From Bartonella sp. M0283 (GTDB lineage: Bacteria > Pseudomonadota > Alphaproteobacteria > Rhizobiales > Rhizobiaceae), in contig NZ_JACFSK010000001.1 of assembly GCF_016100455.1 (NCBI RefSeq), positions 1,860,001 through 1,924,000 of the forward strand: a stretch of 64,000 nt of DNA, written 5' to 3'. A program made the translations under genes and the position numbers. The notes under the pieces are model-generated. The model saw nothing but the letters and a program-made list of their open reading frames with translations. It ran no database searches and had not been told where the DNA came from. Positions 37,946 through 49,085 of the stretch are shown here, piece after piece (the stretch's first letter is position 1; the number at the start of each line of letters is the position of its first letter).

Positions 37946-38947
37946 TCATTTGCGCGCTTCAATCACTTTGAAGCCGCTCTGCTCTTCAAGGAGCAGTACT
38001 TTTCGAAAACATTTTTGCAAAGTCGTTTCATAAGGCAATTGCCGATTGGCCACCATGAGAAAGCAACCACCTGGTTTTAACCTTTGCGCTGCCACACTTA
38101 TAAATTTTTGTCCCAATGCGACATCTGCCGCGCGTCCGTCATGAAATGGAGGGTTCGATAGGATTGTATCATAAATCCTATTGATCGGCTCGCTTGTGAT
38201 ATCCTGCCAGAAATAATCGACAGGAAGGGAAGCGTGAAGGCTGCCTATATGTGTTTTGGCAGCTTCCAGTGAATTATAATCGGCCTCATAAAGATCGAGC
38301 TCGGTAAGCTTTTTTGCCTGTTTGATCGCTTCATAGGAAAGAAAGCCCCAGCCTGCACCAAAATCGGCCGTTTTGCCAAACACAACTCTCTCCATATGTT
38401 TGACCAACATTTGCGAACCTTGATCAATGCGACCATTCGAAAACATGCCTGCCTCTGTTGTGAAGGCATTTTCAAAACTCTGCGGAAGCTGTTGAAGCGT
38501 TTCCAGCTCTTTTTCCTGAATATCCTCCGGTACAGTCAACCAGAAAGCAATGCCATGCGCTTTCGAGAGCTTCCCCAAAACCGGTACAATGGCGTTAACC
38601 CATTTCATGAAGGATTGGGCGCCAGACAATTTATCGCCACTGACAATAATTGTACCACCGGCTTTCACCACACGCAAAAGGGCGAGAAACCGGTTCTGGT
38701 TGAGTTTTTTATGCTTGTTAAGCTCAAGGAGACCACCGGAAAACCTCTTTGTTTTATCCGGCAATTCGGGCAAGCATTTAAAGCCGGCCTGTTGAAGCGT
38801 TAAAAAATCCGCCCGCCAAGGCTGGATAATTTCGAGTGATTTGACCCAATCCTTTTCCGGTTTTTCTGTCAAACCGAATGCGCACCACAAACTTTCCGGA
38901 TGTGGATGTTCAAGAGCATTCTGATAAAAAGGCAAAAAAACCGACAT
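37946..38947 (-). CDS. RsmC-like class I SAM-dependent methyltransferase
   Basis: Probably modifies 16S rRNA guanine N2, as RsmC does at G1207 in E. coli. The 333 residues divide into a poorly conserved N-terminal half and a C-terminal catalytic half with the SAM-binding ADFGAGWGFLSYEA near 195 and the substrate motif SNPPFHDGR near 265, diagnostic of N2-guanine methyltransferases. Length matches RsmC (343). The ribosome binding site before ATG 38947 is weak. The exact target base is inference. Confidence 0.82.
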   Translation of the reverse strand: MSVFLPFYQNALEHPHPESLWCAFGLTEKPEKDWVKSLEIIQPWRADFLTLQQAGFKCLPELPDKTKRFSGGLLELNKHKKLNQNRFLALLRVVKAGGTIIVSGDKLSGAQSFMKWVNAIVPVLGKLSKAHGIAFWLTVPEDIQEKELETLQQLPQSFENAFTTEAGMFSNGRIDQGSQMLVKHMERVVFGKTADFGAGWGFLSYEAIKQAKKLTELDLYEADYNSLEAAKTHIGSLHASLPVDYFWQDITSEPINRIYDTILSNPPFHDGRAADVALGQKFISVAAQRLKPGGCFLMVANRQLPYETTLQKCFRKVLLLEEQSGFKVIEARK

Positions 38948-39298
38948 TTTGAACTCGCTTTTTTAAGGAGGCTTTTTAACAAACCCGCATTGTTGTTCCT
39001 TTATCGTTATGCTTAAGAAGGTGCAATTTTAAAATTGAAAACAACAACCAGAACTATGTTCGGCCGCCAGGCTTTGCAACAATAGACTTTCGTTTTTTGC
39101 CGCAAATTCTTTGAAGATATTCGTTATCAAAAAACTTGTTTTAAGAAATGATCACTTTTGAATGAACCGTTTTTGAAAAAAATAATCGGGCTTGCGGGCC
39201 AATTTTTTCATTTCAAACCGGTCATCAAAAGAAAAGAAGCCGGTTTGATTTCCCTTGATTTAAATTGTTTTACCTCGTTTTCCTTTGTTTCCTATTGC
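38948..39298. other. Noncoding gap between pnp and the RsmC-like gene
   Basis: A/T-rich, with no supported gene. AAGGAGG at 38963-38969 looks like a Shine-Dalgarno site on the plus strand but leads into no credible frame. Confidence 0.5.
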
Positions 39299-39330
39299 AA
39301 AAAAAAGCCGCTCGTCATGAGCGGCTTTTT
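39299..39330 (-). terminator. Rho-independent terminator after pnp
   Basis: AAAAAGCCGCTC and GAGCGGCTTTTT (39302-39313, 39319-39330) form a perfect 12-bp stem with a five-base loop, followed on the minus strand by eight T residues. It lies 23 bases past the pnp stop. Confidence 0.95.
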
Positions 39331-39352
39331 CCATAAAACATTGTTTCAAAGA

Positions 39353-41638
39353 CTATTCTTTGTCTTTATCAGCATTCTTTTTACGACGATGTTTCTTTTC
39401 GGGCTTATCGGATTTTTCATCCCTCTCGCCCTTTTCAGCATTGTCTTCGTGGTGCTTTTCGCCCTTTTCATGCTTTCCATGTTTTTCAGCATGGTCGGCA
39501 TCTTCAGACTTCGGAGCTTCTTCGCGCGGAATTTCCTGCCCTGTTTCCTGATCGACAACCTTCATCGACAGGCGGACTTTTCCACGTTCATCAAATCCCA
39601 TGAGCTTGACCCAAACTTTCTGGCCTTCTTTGACGACATCTGTCGTCTTGTTGACGCGTTCGGGAGCCAATTGGGAAATGTGAACCAGACCGTCACGGGG
39701 ACCAAAGAAATTGACGAAAGCGCCAAAATCGGCTGTTTTCACAACAGTACCCTGATAGATCTGGCCAACTTCCGGCTCGTCGACGATGGAATGGATCCAG
39801 CGTTTTGCAGCTTCGATTGTTTTGGCATCGGAAGATGCAATCTTGATCGTGCCGTCATCTTCGATATTGATCTTGGCACCGGTCTGCTCGGTAATCTCGC
39901 GGATAACCTTACCGCCGGAACCGATAACATCGCGGATCTTGTCGACCGGAATATTCATCATCTCGATACGCGGAGCATATTCACCCAATTCGGCACGTGC
40001 TCCGGTCAAAGCTTTGGCCATTTCACCAAGAATATGGATACGGCCTTCTTTGGCCTGTCCGAGCGCCACCTTCATGATGTCTTCGGTAATGCCATTGATC
40101 TTGATATCCATCTGCAAGGCAGTGACACCGTTTTCTGTACCGGCAACTTTGAAATCCATGTCGCCAAGGTGGTCTTCATCACCAAGAATATCGGAAAGGA
40201 TGGCATAACGGTCGCCTTCCTTGATGAGCCCCATAGCAATACCGGCAACAGGATGTTGCAGCGGAACACCGGCATCCATCAATGCCAGGGACGTACCGCA
40301 AACAGTTGCCATGGATGACGAGCCGTTAGACTCGGTAATTTCCGAAACGGCGCGGATTGTGTAAGGGAAACTTTCCTGCGAGGGAAGCATCGGATGGATT
40401 GCGCGCCATGCGAGCTTTCCATGGCCGATTTCACGACGCCCCGGAGAACCGATACGTCCGGTTTCACCAACCGAAAATGGCGGGAAGTTATAATGGAGAA
40501 GGAAGGTTTCCTTATACATTCCGGTGAGAGAATCAATATATTGTTCATCTTCACCAGTTCCCAATGTTGCAACAACGACGGCCTGTGTTTCACCGCGGGT
40601 AAACAATGCCGATCCGTGCGTGCGCGGCAAAATGCCAACTTCTGTATAAATCGGGCGGACTGTTTTCAAATCGCGGCCATCAATACGGCTGCCGTTATCA
40701 AGAATATTCCAGCGGACGATTTTTGCCTGCAAATGTTTGAAGACAGTTGCAATCTCTTCCGCATTATATTCCGGTTCTTCTTCGCCTTCCGGCATGAATT
40801 TTGCGTCAACCTTGGCTTTGACTGCATCAACAGCGGCATAACGCTCTTGTTTATCGGTAATCTGATAGGCCTTGCGCAAATCCTTTTCGGCAAATTTGAG
40901 CATCTTCTTTTCCAAAGCACTCAAATCTTCCGGAGCAAATTCACGTGGCTCCTTGGCGGCAACTTCAGCGAGTTTGATAATTGCATCAATGACCGGTTTG
41001 AAACCGTTATGACCGAAAATGACAGCGCCGAGCATCACATCTTCGCTAAGTTCCTGCGCTTCCGATTCAACCATCAAAACAGCGTCGGATGTGCCAGCAA
41101 CGACGAGATCAAGCTTTGATTCCGGCATTTCATCAATGTTCGGGTTCAACACATATTTGCCGTTAATATAGCCAACACGTGCGCCACCAATCGGCCCCAT
41201 GAACGGAACACCCGAAAGGGTCAGGGCAGCCGAAGCTGCGATCATCGACAAAATGTCGGGGTTGTTTTCAAGGTCATGCTGCAAAACAGTGATAATGACC
41301 TGTGTTTCGTTTTTGTAGCCTTCTGCAAAAAGCGGGCGGATCGGACGGTCGATCAAACGTGAAATCAATGTTTCACCTTCGCTCGGACGGCCTTCACGTT
41401 TGAAATAGCCGCCCGGTATTTTACCGGCTGCATAAGTCTTTTCCTGATAATTGACAGTAAGCGGGAAAAAATCCTGTCCGGGCTTGGGTTCCTTTTCGGA
41501 CACCACAGTGGCGAGAACGATTGTTTCGCCATAGGTTGCCATAACTGCACCATCAGCCTGACGGGCAATTTTTCCTGTTTCAAGAGTTAGCGGGCGACCT
41601 GCCCAGTCAATCTCTACTTTATGAGTGTTAAAAAACAT
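39353..41638 (-). CDS. pnp: Polynucleotide phosphorylase
   Basis: Phosphorolytic 3'-5' exoribonuclease of the RNA degradosome. ATG 41638 (761 residues) follows AGGA and gives the family start [17 protein letters not shown]; the TTG 14 codons earlier is rejected. Two RNase PH domains flank a helical linker, then KH ([15 protein letters not shown]) and S1 domains. The last 55 residues are an extreme Lys/Glu/His-rich tail, longer than in E. coli (711 residues). It follows rpsO with a structured leader that may mediate autoregulation. Confidence 0.97.
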   Translation of the reverse strand: MFFNTHKVEIDWAGRPLTLETGKIARQADGAVMATYGETIVLATVVSEKEPKPGQDFFPLTVNYQEKTYAAGKIPGGYFKREGRPSEGETLISRLIDRPIRPLFAEGYKNETQVIITVLQHDLENNPDILSMIAASAALTLSGVPFMGPIGGARVGYINGKYVLNPNIDEMPESKLDLVVAGTSDAVLMVESEAQELSEDVMLGAVIFGHNGFKPVIDAIIKLAEVAAKEPREFAPEDLSALEKKMLKFAEKDLRKAYQITDKQERYAAVDAVKAKVDAKFMPEGEEEPEYNAEEIATVFKHLQAKIVRWNILDNGSRIDGRDLKTVRPIYTEVGILPRTHGSALFTRGETQAVVVATLGTGEDEQYIDSLTGMYKETFLLHYNFPPFSVGETGRIGSPGRREIGHGKLAWRAIHPMLPSQESFPYTIRAVSEITESNGSSSMATVCGTSLALMDAGVPLQHPVAGIAMGLIKEGDRYAILSDILGDEDHLGDMDFKVAGTENGVTALQMDIKINGITEDIMKVALGQAKEGRIHILGEMAKALTGARAELGEYAPRIEMMNIPVDKIRDVIGSGGKVIREITEQTGAKINIEDDGTIKIASSDAKTIEAAKRWIHSIVDEPEVGQIYQGTVVKTADFGAFVNFFGPRDGLVHISQLAPERVNKTTDVVKEGQKVWVKLMGFDERGKVRLSMKVVDQETGQEIPREEAPKSEDADHAEKHGKHEKGEKHHEDNAEKGERDEKSDKPEKKHRRKKNADKDKE

Positions 41639-41700
41639 TTCTTGTCCTTGATTAACCGTGAGAGGACAAATTCCTTTCAACGGCCTAGTTCTTTAGTCAT

Positions 41701-41766
41701 GTCATGGGCAAGACAACGAGGCGCATCCGATGTTTTTTGATGCGGCTGGCAATCCTGCCCCATGAC
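41701..41766 (-). promoter_or_regulatory. Structured 5' leader of pnp
   Basis: GTCATGGGCA (41701-41710) can pair with TGCCCCATGAC (41756-41766) with one bulge. The enclosed region contains a second stem CGCATC/GATGCG (41722-41727, 41739-41744). E. coli pnp is autoregulated through an RNase III-cleaved leader hairpin; a similar role here is inference. Confidence 0.5.
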
Positions 41767-41800
41767 GGTTCCTCGATTTCTGCGACTTTTTTAAGTCGTA

Positions 41801-41835
41801 GAAATTGAAAAGCGGGAAGTCACATGACTTCCCGC
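41801..41835 (-). terminator. Terminator-like hairpin after rpsO
   Basis: An 11-bp perfect stem (41812-41822 with 41825-41835) followed on the minus strand by TTTTCAATTTC. It begins ten bases past the rpsO stop and may separate rpsO from pnp or let part of transcription through. Confidence 0.85.
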
Positions 41836-41844
41836 CTTGATTGT

Positions 41845-42114
41845 TTAGCGACGCAAGCCGAGCTTGGAAATCAACGATTGATAACGTTTTTCATCGACAC
41901 CGTTCAGGTAATCGAGAAGACGACGACGTTGGGAAACAAGTTTCAAAAGACCACGGCGGGAATGGTTATCCTTCTTGTGGGATTTGAAATGCTCGGTCAA
42001 ATTGGCAATACGTTCAGACAAAATTGCAACCTGTACTTCCGGCGAACCTGTATCGCCTTCCTTGGTTGCATATTCTTTGATCAAAGCCTGTTTACGTTCA
42101 GCAGTAATCGACAT
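41845..42114 (-). CDS. rpsO: 30S ribosomal protein S15
   Basis: 89-residue primary 16S rRNA-binding protein. The family segments [26 protein letters not shown] (read from about residue 21) and RRRLLDYL near 65 are intact. ATG 42114 follows AAAGGA. It is upstream of pnp, the classic rpsO-pnp order. Confidence 0.97.
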   Translation of the reverse strand: MSITAERKQALIKEYATKEGDTGSPEVQVAILSERIANLTEHFKSHKKDNHSRRGLLKLVSQRRRLLDYLNGVDEKRYQSLISKLGLRR

Positions 42115-42645
42115 CGGTTCATCCTTTCAAAAAAAATGGGACATTGTAGACGCCCCGGCCGGGATGTCGTCCAGCTAGGGTCGATGAAACGACAGATGCA
42201 AAAACACCTGCACGTCCGCTTCATATATAGGAATTATGCGTTAATTACCAGCCCCGCTATTCGCTTGATAAGGTTTTCGACTATTTTTCTTGAGCTTTTC
42301 TTTATCAGCCGGTTTTTTGATAATAAACATTAAAAAAACACCCGAATAGATAATAAAACTATTCATGAAACGATATTTCTTTCTTTTTTTAAAAAATTCT
42401 ATCCACAATGACGTATATAGAAAATATAATTCAAATATGTTGATAAAAATCAAACATTTAATTTCACCGGTTCCTACTTTTCTTTTTAATAGTGCCCATC
42501 AACGAATATTATAAAAAACAAATATATTATCTGAAATAGATGTGTGGATTTTCGAAGTGCAGTGGTGCAACACCCCTTATCAGGCTTGCGGCTTTTACGG
42601 CTGTCGCCTAGATTGAAACGAACAATAGATTTGTTCCGGAACCCA
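42115..42645. other. Divergent gap between rpsO and the MFS gene
   Basis: No gene supported. A GC-rich palindromic segment near 42150-42170 (CCCCGGCCGGG core) lies in the rpsO leader; the middle (about 42300-42440) is AT-rich. Promoters of both genes must be here but cannot be placed. Confidence 0.5.
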
Positions 42646-44277
42646 ATGCAACAAAAAAGCTCGACACTTGCGCCATTCAAAAGCCATGCTTTCCGAAGCC
42701 TATGGGCGGCGACGCTTGTTTCCAATCTTGGCGGGCTTATCCAGACAGTCGGTGCCGGCTGGATTATGACATTAATCAGCACCTCCCATTCAATGGTGGG
42801 GCTTGTTCAGGGTGCGAACACCTTACCGGTTGTGATTTTCTCGCTTCTCGCCGGTGCCCTTGCTGATAATTTCAACCGCCGACAGATCATGATTACCGCG
42901 CAATTGTTGATGATGGCTGTTTCGATTCTCCTTGCAGTTCTCACCTGTTTCGGCCTCCTGACACCTTGGCTTTTGCTCGCCTTTACATTTCTGATCGGCT
43001 GTGGCTCCGCGCTTTATAATCCCCCTTGGCAGGCGACTGTTGGCGACATTGTACCACGCGAAGATATTTCCGCAGCAGTGACTTTAAATAGCGTGGGCTT
43101 CAATTTGATGCGCAGTGTCGGGCCTGCAACAGGTGGTGCAATTGTTGCCGCCTTTGGCGGCGCGGCCGCTTTCGTCGTCAATGCCTTCAGCTATATTCCG
43201 CTTCTTGGTGCACTGTTTTTCTGGAAACCGGACTATGTGAATAACGGTTTGCCACGTGAAAGACTCGTTGCAGCAATGTCTGACGGATTGCGCTACGTTT
43301 TCATGTCGCCGCATCTTCTAAACATCATGACGCGAGCGTTCATGTTCGGCCTTGGTGCCATATCGGTTCTGGCACTTCTTCCCATTATTGCCCATGAAAA
43401 ACTTGATGGCGGAGCGCTCATTTACGGGACATTGCTCGGTTCTTTCGGAGTAGGAGCGATTGCTGCCGGCATTATCAATTCCTGGGTCAGACGGCGCTTT
43501 TCCTCGGAAACTATAGTCGTCGGTTCATTTATCGGTTATGCGCTGTCTTGCCTGTTGCTCGCTTTGAGTGACTCGTCAATCATTGCTCATATTGTTCTTT
43601 TTCCGGCCGGTATGTGCTGGGTTCTGGCGCTTTCGCTCTTTAATGTTTCGGTGCAATTGTCAACGCCACGCTGGGTCGTCTCACGCGCTTTGGCGCTCTA
43701 TCAGACATCGTCTTTTGGCGGCATGGCGGTCGGAAGCTGGTTATGGGGAAGTTTGGCTGACAGTTATTCACCAGTCATAGCGCTTTATATATGCGCTGCA
43801 TTCCTTATTGTGGGTGCATTGATGGGACTGAAATTTACGATCTTTGAAATACCGAGCATCAATCTGGATCCACTTGACCAATTCAGGGAACCGGAATTGC
43901 ACCTTGATCTTCAGGCAAGAAGCGGGCCGATTATGGTTCTGATCGACTACGAAATTAAAGATGAAGATCTTTCAGAATTTCTCAAAACAATGTCGTTGAG
44001 GCGGCGTATCCGATTGCGTGATGGAGCAAGACAATGGACGCTATTGCGCGATCTCGAACATCCTAATCGCTGGGTTGAAACTTATCATATGCCGACATGG
44101 GTGGATTATTTGCGGCACAATCGCCGCCGCACCAAAGCCGATGCCGACGTGACAGAAAAACTACGCCAGCTTAGCCAAATTCCCGAAGGCTTGAGAGTGC
44201 ACCGGATGATTGAACGTCACACAGTGCCGGAAGCTGACCAGATACAAGTCAAGCATTCAGCCCACCATCTGCACTAG
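42646..44277 (+). CDS. MFS transporter of the EntS-like MFS_3 family
   Basis: Inner-membrane exporter of about 12 segments. ATG 42646 (543 residues) is chosen; the GTG frame from 42544 adds 34 residues without family character. The loop ALADNFNRRQIMI near 73 is the MFS motif between helices 2 and 3. After the last helix near 405, about 135 soluble residues follow, with FRxxGARxWxLxRDxEHPxRWVETYHMPTWxDYLRHxxRRT-type spacing, as in MFS_3 proteins. Substrate unknown; siderophore or drug export is a guess from the family. It is monocistronic. Confidence 0.83.
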   Translation: MQQKSSTLAPFKSHAFRSLWAATLVSNLGGLIQTVGAGWIMTLISTSHSMVGLVQGANTLPVVIFSLLAGALADNFNRRQIMITAQLLMMAVSILLAVLTCFGLLTPWLLLAFTFLIGCGSALYNPPWQATVGDIVPREDISAAVTLNSVGFNLMRSVGPATGGAIVAAFGGAAAFVVNAFSYIPLLGALFFWKPDYVNNGLPRERLVAAMSDGLRYVFMSPHLLNIMTRAFMFGLGAISVLALLPIIAHEKLDGGALIYGTLLGSFGVGAIAAGIINSWVRRRFSSETIVVGSFIGYALSCLLLALSDSSIIAHIVLFPAGMCWVLALSLFNVSVQLSTPRWVVSRALALYQTSSFGGMAVGSWLWGSLADSYSPVIALYICAAFLIVGALMGLKFTIFEIPSINLDPLDQFREPELHLDLQARSGPIMVLIDYEIKDEDLSEFLKTMSLRRRIRLRDGARQWTLLRDLEHPNRWVETYHMPTWVDYLRHNRRRTKADADVTEKLRQLSQIPEGLRVHRMIERHTVPEADQIQVKHSAHHLH

Positions 44278-44859
44278 GCTGATATAGGGTGAGAGAATAG
44301 GCAATTGCGCTTTCCGATAAACGCTTCAAGCGACATATACCCCAAGCGGCATATAACCTATTCTACCCTCCATATCCGGCTTCATAAAAAGCCGACGCCG
44401 GAATGTCGGACTGGGAGACATATTTGCCAATCCCATCCGTCATTTAAAACAATACTCCGATAAAGACAGGGCAAACTGTCAACGGACCGGATTTTTTCAA
44501 AATAATGTTTTGACTATCAGTGCTAAATTTTCGACTCGCTTGATAATTCCGGTTCAGGTCGTTTGCTGCTCCACTTTCAGAGCAGCTTATTAATTCTTTC
44601 AAAACAGAAATTGTTTGAAGGTAAAATCGCGTTTGGCAAGCCGATATTTGAGCAAATATTGATTGTGAAATAGAAAGCGGGTGCCGAACTAACTGAAGCT
44701 ACAACAAACTCGAGTGTGCGACTTGCAACAAGCTGGATAATCGCTGTTCACCGCCTGCGACAAAATCGGTTCACTTCGCTTAAAAAATCCGGCTTATCGA
44801 TAAAACCTCATTGAATGCGACAAAGAAAACACCAATCTTCAGGCTTTTTAGTCCTCAGC
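44278..44859. other. 580-base convergent gap between the MFS gene and truB
   Basis: No gene supported. A 15-base word recurs imperfectly at 44328 and 44343 (CAAGCGACATATACC, CAAGCGGCATATAAC). GCTGCTC/GAGCAGC arms (44565-44571, 44580-44586) form a hairpin followed by TTATTAATTCTTTC, a possible weak plus-strand terminator about 290 bases past the MFS gene. Confidence 0.5.
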
Positions 44860-45822
44860 TCAGCCGGTTGTAAAAACGCGCTTGGGTTTGAACTGGCCTT
44901 TTTCTATCATTCCGATTGCCAATAATTTTCCCTTATACGTCGCACAAACCTCATCTTCATCAACGGGGGCACCTCGTCCACGCATTAAAACAGGGTTTCC
45001 CATTCGCACACGATAAGCCTGCTCGTCGCTTAAGGGATATTGCGGCAAAAATTCGAGTGCCGCACCGGTTTCAATCAGAAATTCATCAAGTGCGGAAAAA
45101 TCGCGTGGCGGAAAAATGCCATTCTCGTCGGCCTCGCCTCGTTCCGGCGCGGCGTCTTCCAAATCTTCAAGGCTCACAAAATCATCTTCGACAAAAGGCG
45201 AAACTTCGATACGACGCAGATTGGCAATATAGCCATAGCACCCGAGTTCTCTTCCCATATCGCGGGCAAGAGCACGTACATAAGTTCCTTTACCGCATTC
45301 CACCTCGAAGATTGCATGCCCTTCCGGTGTCATATCAATGAGTTCGAGGCTATCGATTTCAACTTCACGTGCAGGAATTTCGATTTTTTCACCTTCCCGT
45401 GCCAGATCATAAGCACGGTTGCCATCAATCTTGATAGCAGAAAATTGCGGCGGGGTTTGCAGAATTGTGCCAATATAATGAGGCAAAATCGCTAATATTT
45501 CTTCTTTGCTTGGGCGCTTGGTGGACGTTTTTGTCACCACGCCTTCCATATCATCGGTATTGTGTTCTTCCCCCCACGCAACTGTAAAGCGATAAACTTT
45601 TGTACCATCGACAACATAGGGAACAGTTTTCGTGGCTTCTCCCAAGGCAATCGGCAGCATACCCGAAGCAAGCGGGTCAAGTGTTCCCGCGTGACCGGCT
45701 TTTTCCGCCTGAAACAGCCATTTGATTTTTGAAACTGCCTCGGTCGACCCCATGCCCTTTGGCTTATCGAGAATCACCCAACCCGAAACCGGACGACCCT
45801 TTTTCTTTCGCTGACGCGCCAT
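44860..45822 (-). CDS. truB: tRNA pseudouridine(55) synthase
   Basis: Makes the T-loop pseudouridine 55 of all tRNAs. The 320 residues include the catalytic Asp49 in [15 protein letters not shown], then [12 protein letters not shown] near 184. ATG 45822 lies six bases after rbfA. Last gene of the nusA-infB-rbfA-truB group. Confidence 0.96.
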   Translation of the reverse strand: MARQRKKKGRPVSGWVILDKPKGMGSTEAVSKIKWLFQAEKAGHAGTLDPLASGMLPIALGEATKTVPYVVDGTKVYRFTVAWGEEHNTDDMEGVVTKTSTKRPSKEEILAILPHYIGTILQTPPQFSAIKIDGNRAYDLAREGEKIEIPAREVEIDSLELIDMTPEGHAIFEVECGKGTYVRALARDMGRELGCYGYIANLRRIEVSPFVEDDFVSLEDLEDAAPERGEADENGIFPPRDFSALDEFLIETGAALEFLPQYPLSDEQAYRVRMGNPVLMRGRGAPVDEDEVCATYKGKLLAIGMIEKGQFKPKRVFTTG

Positions 45823-45828
45823 AAAATT

Positions 45829-46227
45829 CTATTCCTTTTCCTCGTCATCGTGATGAAGATCGCGGGCCACTTCCGGTGAGTGCAACAAGGCATCGATTTT
45901 TGCAAAATTGTCAAAACTCGTATCCACCTTGAAACGGAATTCCGGCATATATCTCAATTGCCGCAACTGGGGCCCTAACTCGCCACGAATAAATCTCGCA
46001 TGATGATTGAGCGCTTTTACCACCTCTTCAGGATCTGCATCGGCAAGTGGGGCAACAAAACAGGTTGCAACGCGTAAATCCGGTGACATTCTCACCTCGG
46101 TTGCACTGAGCACCACACCATCAAGCACCGGATCCAGAATAACTCCGCGCTGGAAGATGGAAGCAAGAGCATGGCGAACTTGTTCACCGACACGCAATTG
46201 CCTTTGGGATGGACCAGCATGTTTCAT
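45829..46227 (-). CDS. rbfA: Ribosome-binding factor A
   Basis: Assists late 30S maturation and cold adaptation. ATG 46227 (132 residues, preceded by AAGG) gives [21 protein letters not shown], the normal N-terminus; the TTG 31 codons earlier is rejected. The KH-like core contains ATCFVAPL and [17 protein letters not shown]. Six bases before truB. Confidence 0.95.
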   Translation of the reverse strand: MKHAGPSQRQLRVGEQVRHALASIFQRGVILDPVLDGVVLSATEVRMSPDLRVATCFVAPLADADPEEVVKALNHHARFIRGELGPQLRQLRYMPEFRFKVDTSFDNFAKIDALLHSPEVARDLHHDDEEKE

Positions 46228-46412
46228 AACGATTACCTTTGATTTTTCAGGCACATATTTGTCAATCGATATCCCGAAATCTTTCAAAACGATCAATTTG
46301 CAACAGAATAAAGCGGTCAAACACCGCTTGAAAACCGGCGCGACTTTCGTTCATCAGACGGGATTTTCCGTTTGGCCATATCATTGAATAATATGGCCAA
46401 ACATGTATTGAA

Positions 46413-49046
46413 TTAGAGCGAGCGTTTAATGGTTTCAACGCGGAACGCTTCGATAATATCTCCAACGCGTATATCATCATAATTCTCGAAGGCCATACCG
46501 CATTCCTGACCGGCAGGAACTTCGGCAACCTCGTCTTTGAAGCGTTTCAAAGTCTTGAGCTTGCCTTCATGGACAACAACATGATCACGGATAAGGCGTA
46601 CACCCTCGCCGCGCTCCATCTTGCCTTCTGTAACACGGCAACCTGCGACCTTTCCGACCTTGGAAATGTGGAAGACTTCGATAATCTCGGCATTGCCAAG
46701 GAAAGTTTCGCGGCGTTCCGGCGTCAACATGCCCGACATTGCTGCCTTCACATCGTCAACAAGATCATAAATGATATTGTAATAACGAATTTCGATGCCT
46801 TGGGCTTCGGCTGCATCACGTGCCTGACTATTGGCACGAACGTTGAAGCCGATAATGGCGGCATTCGATGCTGCAGCCAATGATACATCGCTTTCCGTAA
46901 TACCACCGGGAGCGGCATGGACAATATGGGCGCGCACTTCGTCATTGCCGAGTTTTTCAAGTGCTGACGTAATCGCTTCGACAGAGCCTTGAACATCCCC
47001 TTTGATGACCAGCGGAAATTCTTTCATGCCGCTTGTCTGCATCCGGTTCATCATCTGTTCAAGAGAACCACGCGAGCCTGCCTGCCGCGCAACCGCCTTC
47101 TCACGGGCAAGACGTTGACGATATTCGGCAATCTCGCGAGCCTGTGCTTCATTGGCGACGACTGCAAAACGGTCACCGGCCTGCGGAGTACCCTGCATAC
47201 CGAGAACTTCAACCGGCATTGACGGGGTTGCCGCTTTGATATGGGCACCACGATCATTGATGAGCGCACGAACGCGCCCCCACTCGTTACCGGCAACGAT
47301 AATATCGGAAGGATGCAATGTACCCTTCTGGATAAGTACTGTTGCAACAGCACCACGACCGCGATCAAGCTGCGCTTCGATTACAACACCTTCGGCCGTG
47401 CGATCAGGATCGGCTTTCAAGTCAAGAATTTCAGCCTGCAACAGAATTGCTTCAAGAAGCTTGTCGATATTCTTGCCGGTTTTTGCCGAAACCTCGACTT
47501 CCAGTGTGTCACCACCCATGCTTTCGACAAACACTTCATGTTGCAACAGTTCGGTTCTGACCTTTTGCGGATCGGCAGCCGGTTTATCAATCTTGTTGAT
47601 GGCAACAATAATCGGCACACCGGCAGCTTTTGCATGGTGAATGGACTCAATCGTTTGCGGCATGACACTATCGTCGGCTGCAACCACCAGAACCGCAATA
47701 TCGGTTACCTGCGCACCACGGGCACGCATAGCTGTAAAGGCCGCATGTCCCGGTGTATCGATAAAGGTTATCTTCTGCCCCTTTTGTTCCACCTGATAAG
47801 CACCGATATGCTGGGTGATACCACCCGCTTCACCAGCAACAACATTGGCATGGCGTATGGCATCAAGAAGCGATGTCTTGCCGTGGTCAACGTGGCCCAT
47901 AATGGTAACGACAGGCGGGCGCGGTTTAAGCTTTGCCGGATCATCCGGAACATTGAAGAGACCTTCTTCAACATCCGATTCTGCAACGCGTTTTACCGTG
48001 TGGCCGAATTCTTCGGCAATCAATTGCGCCATATCGGCGTCAATAACATCACCGGGCTTCAACATCTGCCCTTGTTTCATCAGATATTTGATGACGTCGA
48101 CAGAGCGTTCTGTCATACGTTGGGCGAGTTCCTGAATGGTAATGGTTTCAGGAATTGTTACCTCGCGAGAGATTTTTTCACGCGGTTCCTGAATTTGCGA
48201 GCGTTTGAATTTTTCCTGACGCCGACGCATGGCAGCCATTGACCGGCCGCGCGAATTGCCTTCCTCGTCAAGTGCGCTATTCAATGTCAGTTTGCTGCGG
48301 CGGCGCTGTTCGCCACCCTTCACTGCTTTTGGAGCACGTACCTCGGATTTATTGCCACCGCCACGACGCGAGCGACGATCATCCTCGTCATCATCAACTA
48401 TATTGCGCTTTGCGGCAGGAGCGGCTGCGCGTTGTTTGGTAACAGGCGCAATATCAAGTTCAATCGGTCGGTTGGCAGCCTGCTTGTCGGTTTTGGGACG
48501 ATAGCCATCCTTGACCTTATGGACTTCGTGCTTTTTGACTTCGGGCTTTTTTCCTTCAGCCTTTTCAGCCTCGTGGGCAGCGCGGGCTTTTGCGTCCTCT
48601 TCGGCCTGTTTGCGCAACAGTTCTTCGCGCTCTTTAGCGCGTTTGGCTTCTTCTGCCTGACGACGCTTTGCTTCTTCTTCGGCGCGCTTATGTTCTTCTT
48701 CTTCGCGTTTATGTTCTTCTTCAGCGTGAAGCCGTGCTTCTTCAAGAGCCCGCATACGTGCTTCCATTTCAGCCGATGAAAGGTTGCTATGCGGGTGGTG
48801 AGGGGAAATTTTCGGCGGCATTTCAGTATGCGGTTTTGTTGTCTGGGCAACGCGTGGCTTGGTCACAACGTGCTTGACTTCCACCTTTTCGTCCGGACGG
48901 GTGATTTTACGCCGTTTCGTTTCGACAACGACCGCCTTTGTACGACCATGGCTGAAGTTCTGCTTGACTGTGCTGGTTTCAACCCCGGGGCGTTTTAAGG
49001 TCAGCGTTTTCTTGGCTGTTTTCTTGTCGTTATTGTTTTCCGTCAT
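46413..49046 (-). CDS. infB: Translation initiation factor IF-2
   Basis: GTPase that places initiator tRNA on the 30S subunit. Of 877 residues, the N-terminal 280 are low-complexity and charged, including an Ala/Glu/Lys/Arg coiled coil (about 90-165); an IF2_N motif is near 300, and the G domain carries GHVDHGKT near 383, then DTPGHAAF and NKIDK. C-terminal domains end in [13 protein letters not shown] 49046 follows AAGGAAACGGA. Followed by rbfA after 185 bases. Confidence 0.97.
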   Translation of the reverse strand: MTENNNDKKTAKKTLTLKRPGVETSTVKQNFSHGRTKAVVVETKRRKITRPDEKVEVKHVVTKPRVAQTTKPHTEMPPKISPHHPHSNLSSAEMEARMRALEEARLHAEEEHKREEEEHKRAEEEAKRRQAEEAKRAKEREELLRKQAEEDAKARAAHEAEKAEGKKPEVKKHEVHKVKDGYRPKTDKQAANRPIELDIAPVTKQRAAAPAAKRNIVDDDEDDRRSRRGGGNKSEVRAPKAVKGGEQRRRSKLTLNSALDEEGNSRGRSMAAMRRRQEKFKRSQIQEPREKISREVTIPETITIQELAQRMTERSVDVIKYLMKQGQMLKPGDVIDADMAQLIAEEFGHTVKRVAESDVEEGLFNVPDDPAKLKPRPPVVTIMGHVDHGKTSLLDAIRHANVVAGEAGGITQHIGAYQVEQKGQKITFIDTPGHAAFTAMRARGAQVTDIAVLVVAADDSVMPQTIESIHHAKAAGVPIIVAINKIDKPAADPQKVRTELLQHEVFVESMGGDTLEVEVSAKTGKNIDKLLEAILLQAEILDLKADPDRTAEGVVIEAQLDRGRGAVATVLIQKGTLHPSDIIVAGNEWGRVRALINDRGAHIKAATPSMPVEVLGMQGTPQAGDRFAVVANEAQAREIAEYRQRLAREKAVARQAGSRGSLEQMMNRMQTSGMKEFPLVIKGDVQGSVEAITSALEKLGNDEVRAHIVHAAPGGITESDVSLAAASNAAIIGFNVRANSQARDAAEAQGIEIRYYNIIYDLVDDVKAAMSGMLTPERRETFLGNAEIIEVFHISKVGKVAGCRVTEGKMERGEGVRLIRDHVVVHEGKLKTLKRFKDEVAEVPAGQECGMAFENYDDIRVGDIIEAFRVETIKRSL

Positions 49047-49085
49047 TCCGTTTCCTTCACGGCTTCTACCGTCTTCTTTTCCGGC

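Noticed and set aside
38963..38969. AAGGAGG Shine-Dalgarno-like word
   Set aside because: No open frame of useful length follows.
39158..40318. 386-codon plus-strand frame opposite the end of pnp
   Set aside because: Lies antisense to a strongly conserved pnp reading frame and starts at TTG without a ribosome binding site. Its peptide is rich in Phe/Ile/Asn as expected from antisense codons.
47241..48242. 333-codon plus-strand frame opposite infB
   Set aside because: Antisense shadow of infB with no start signal.
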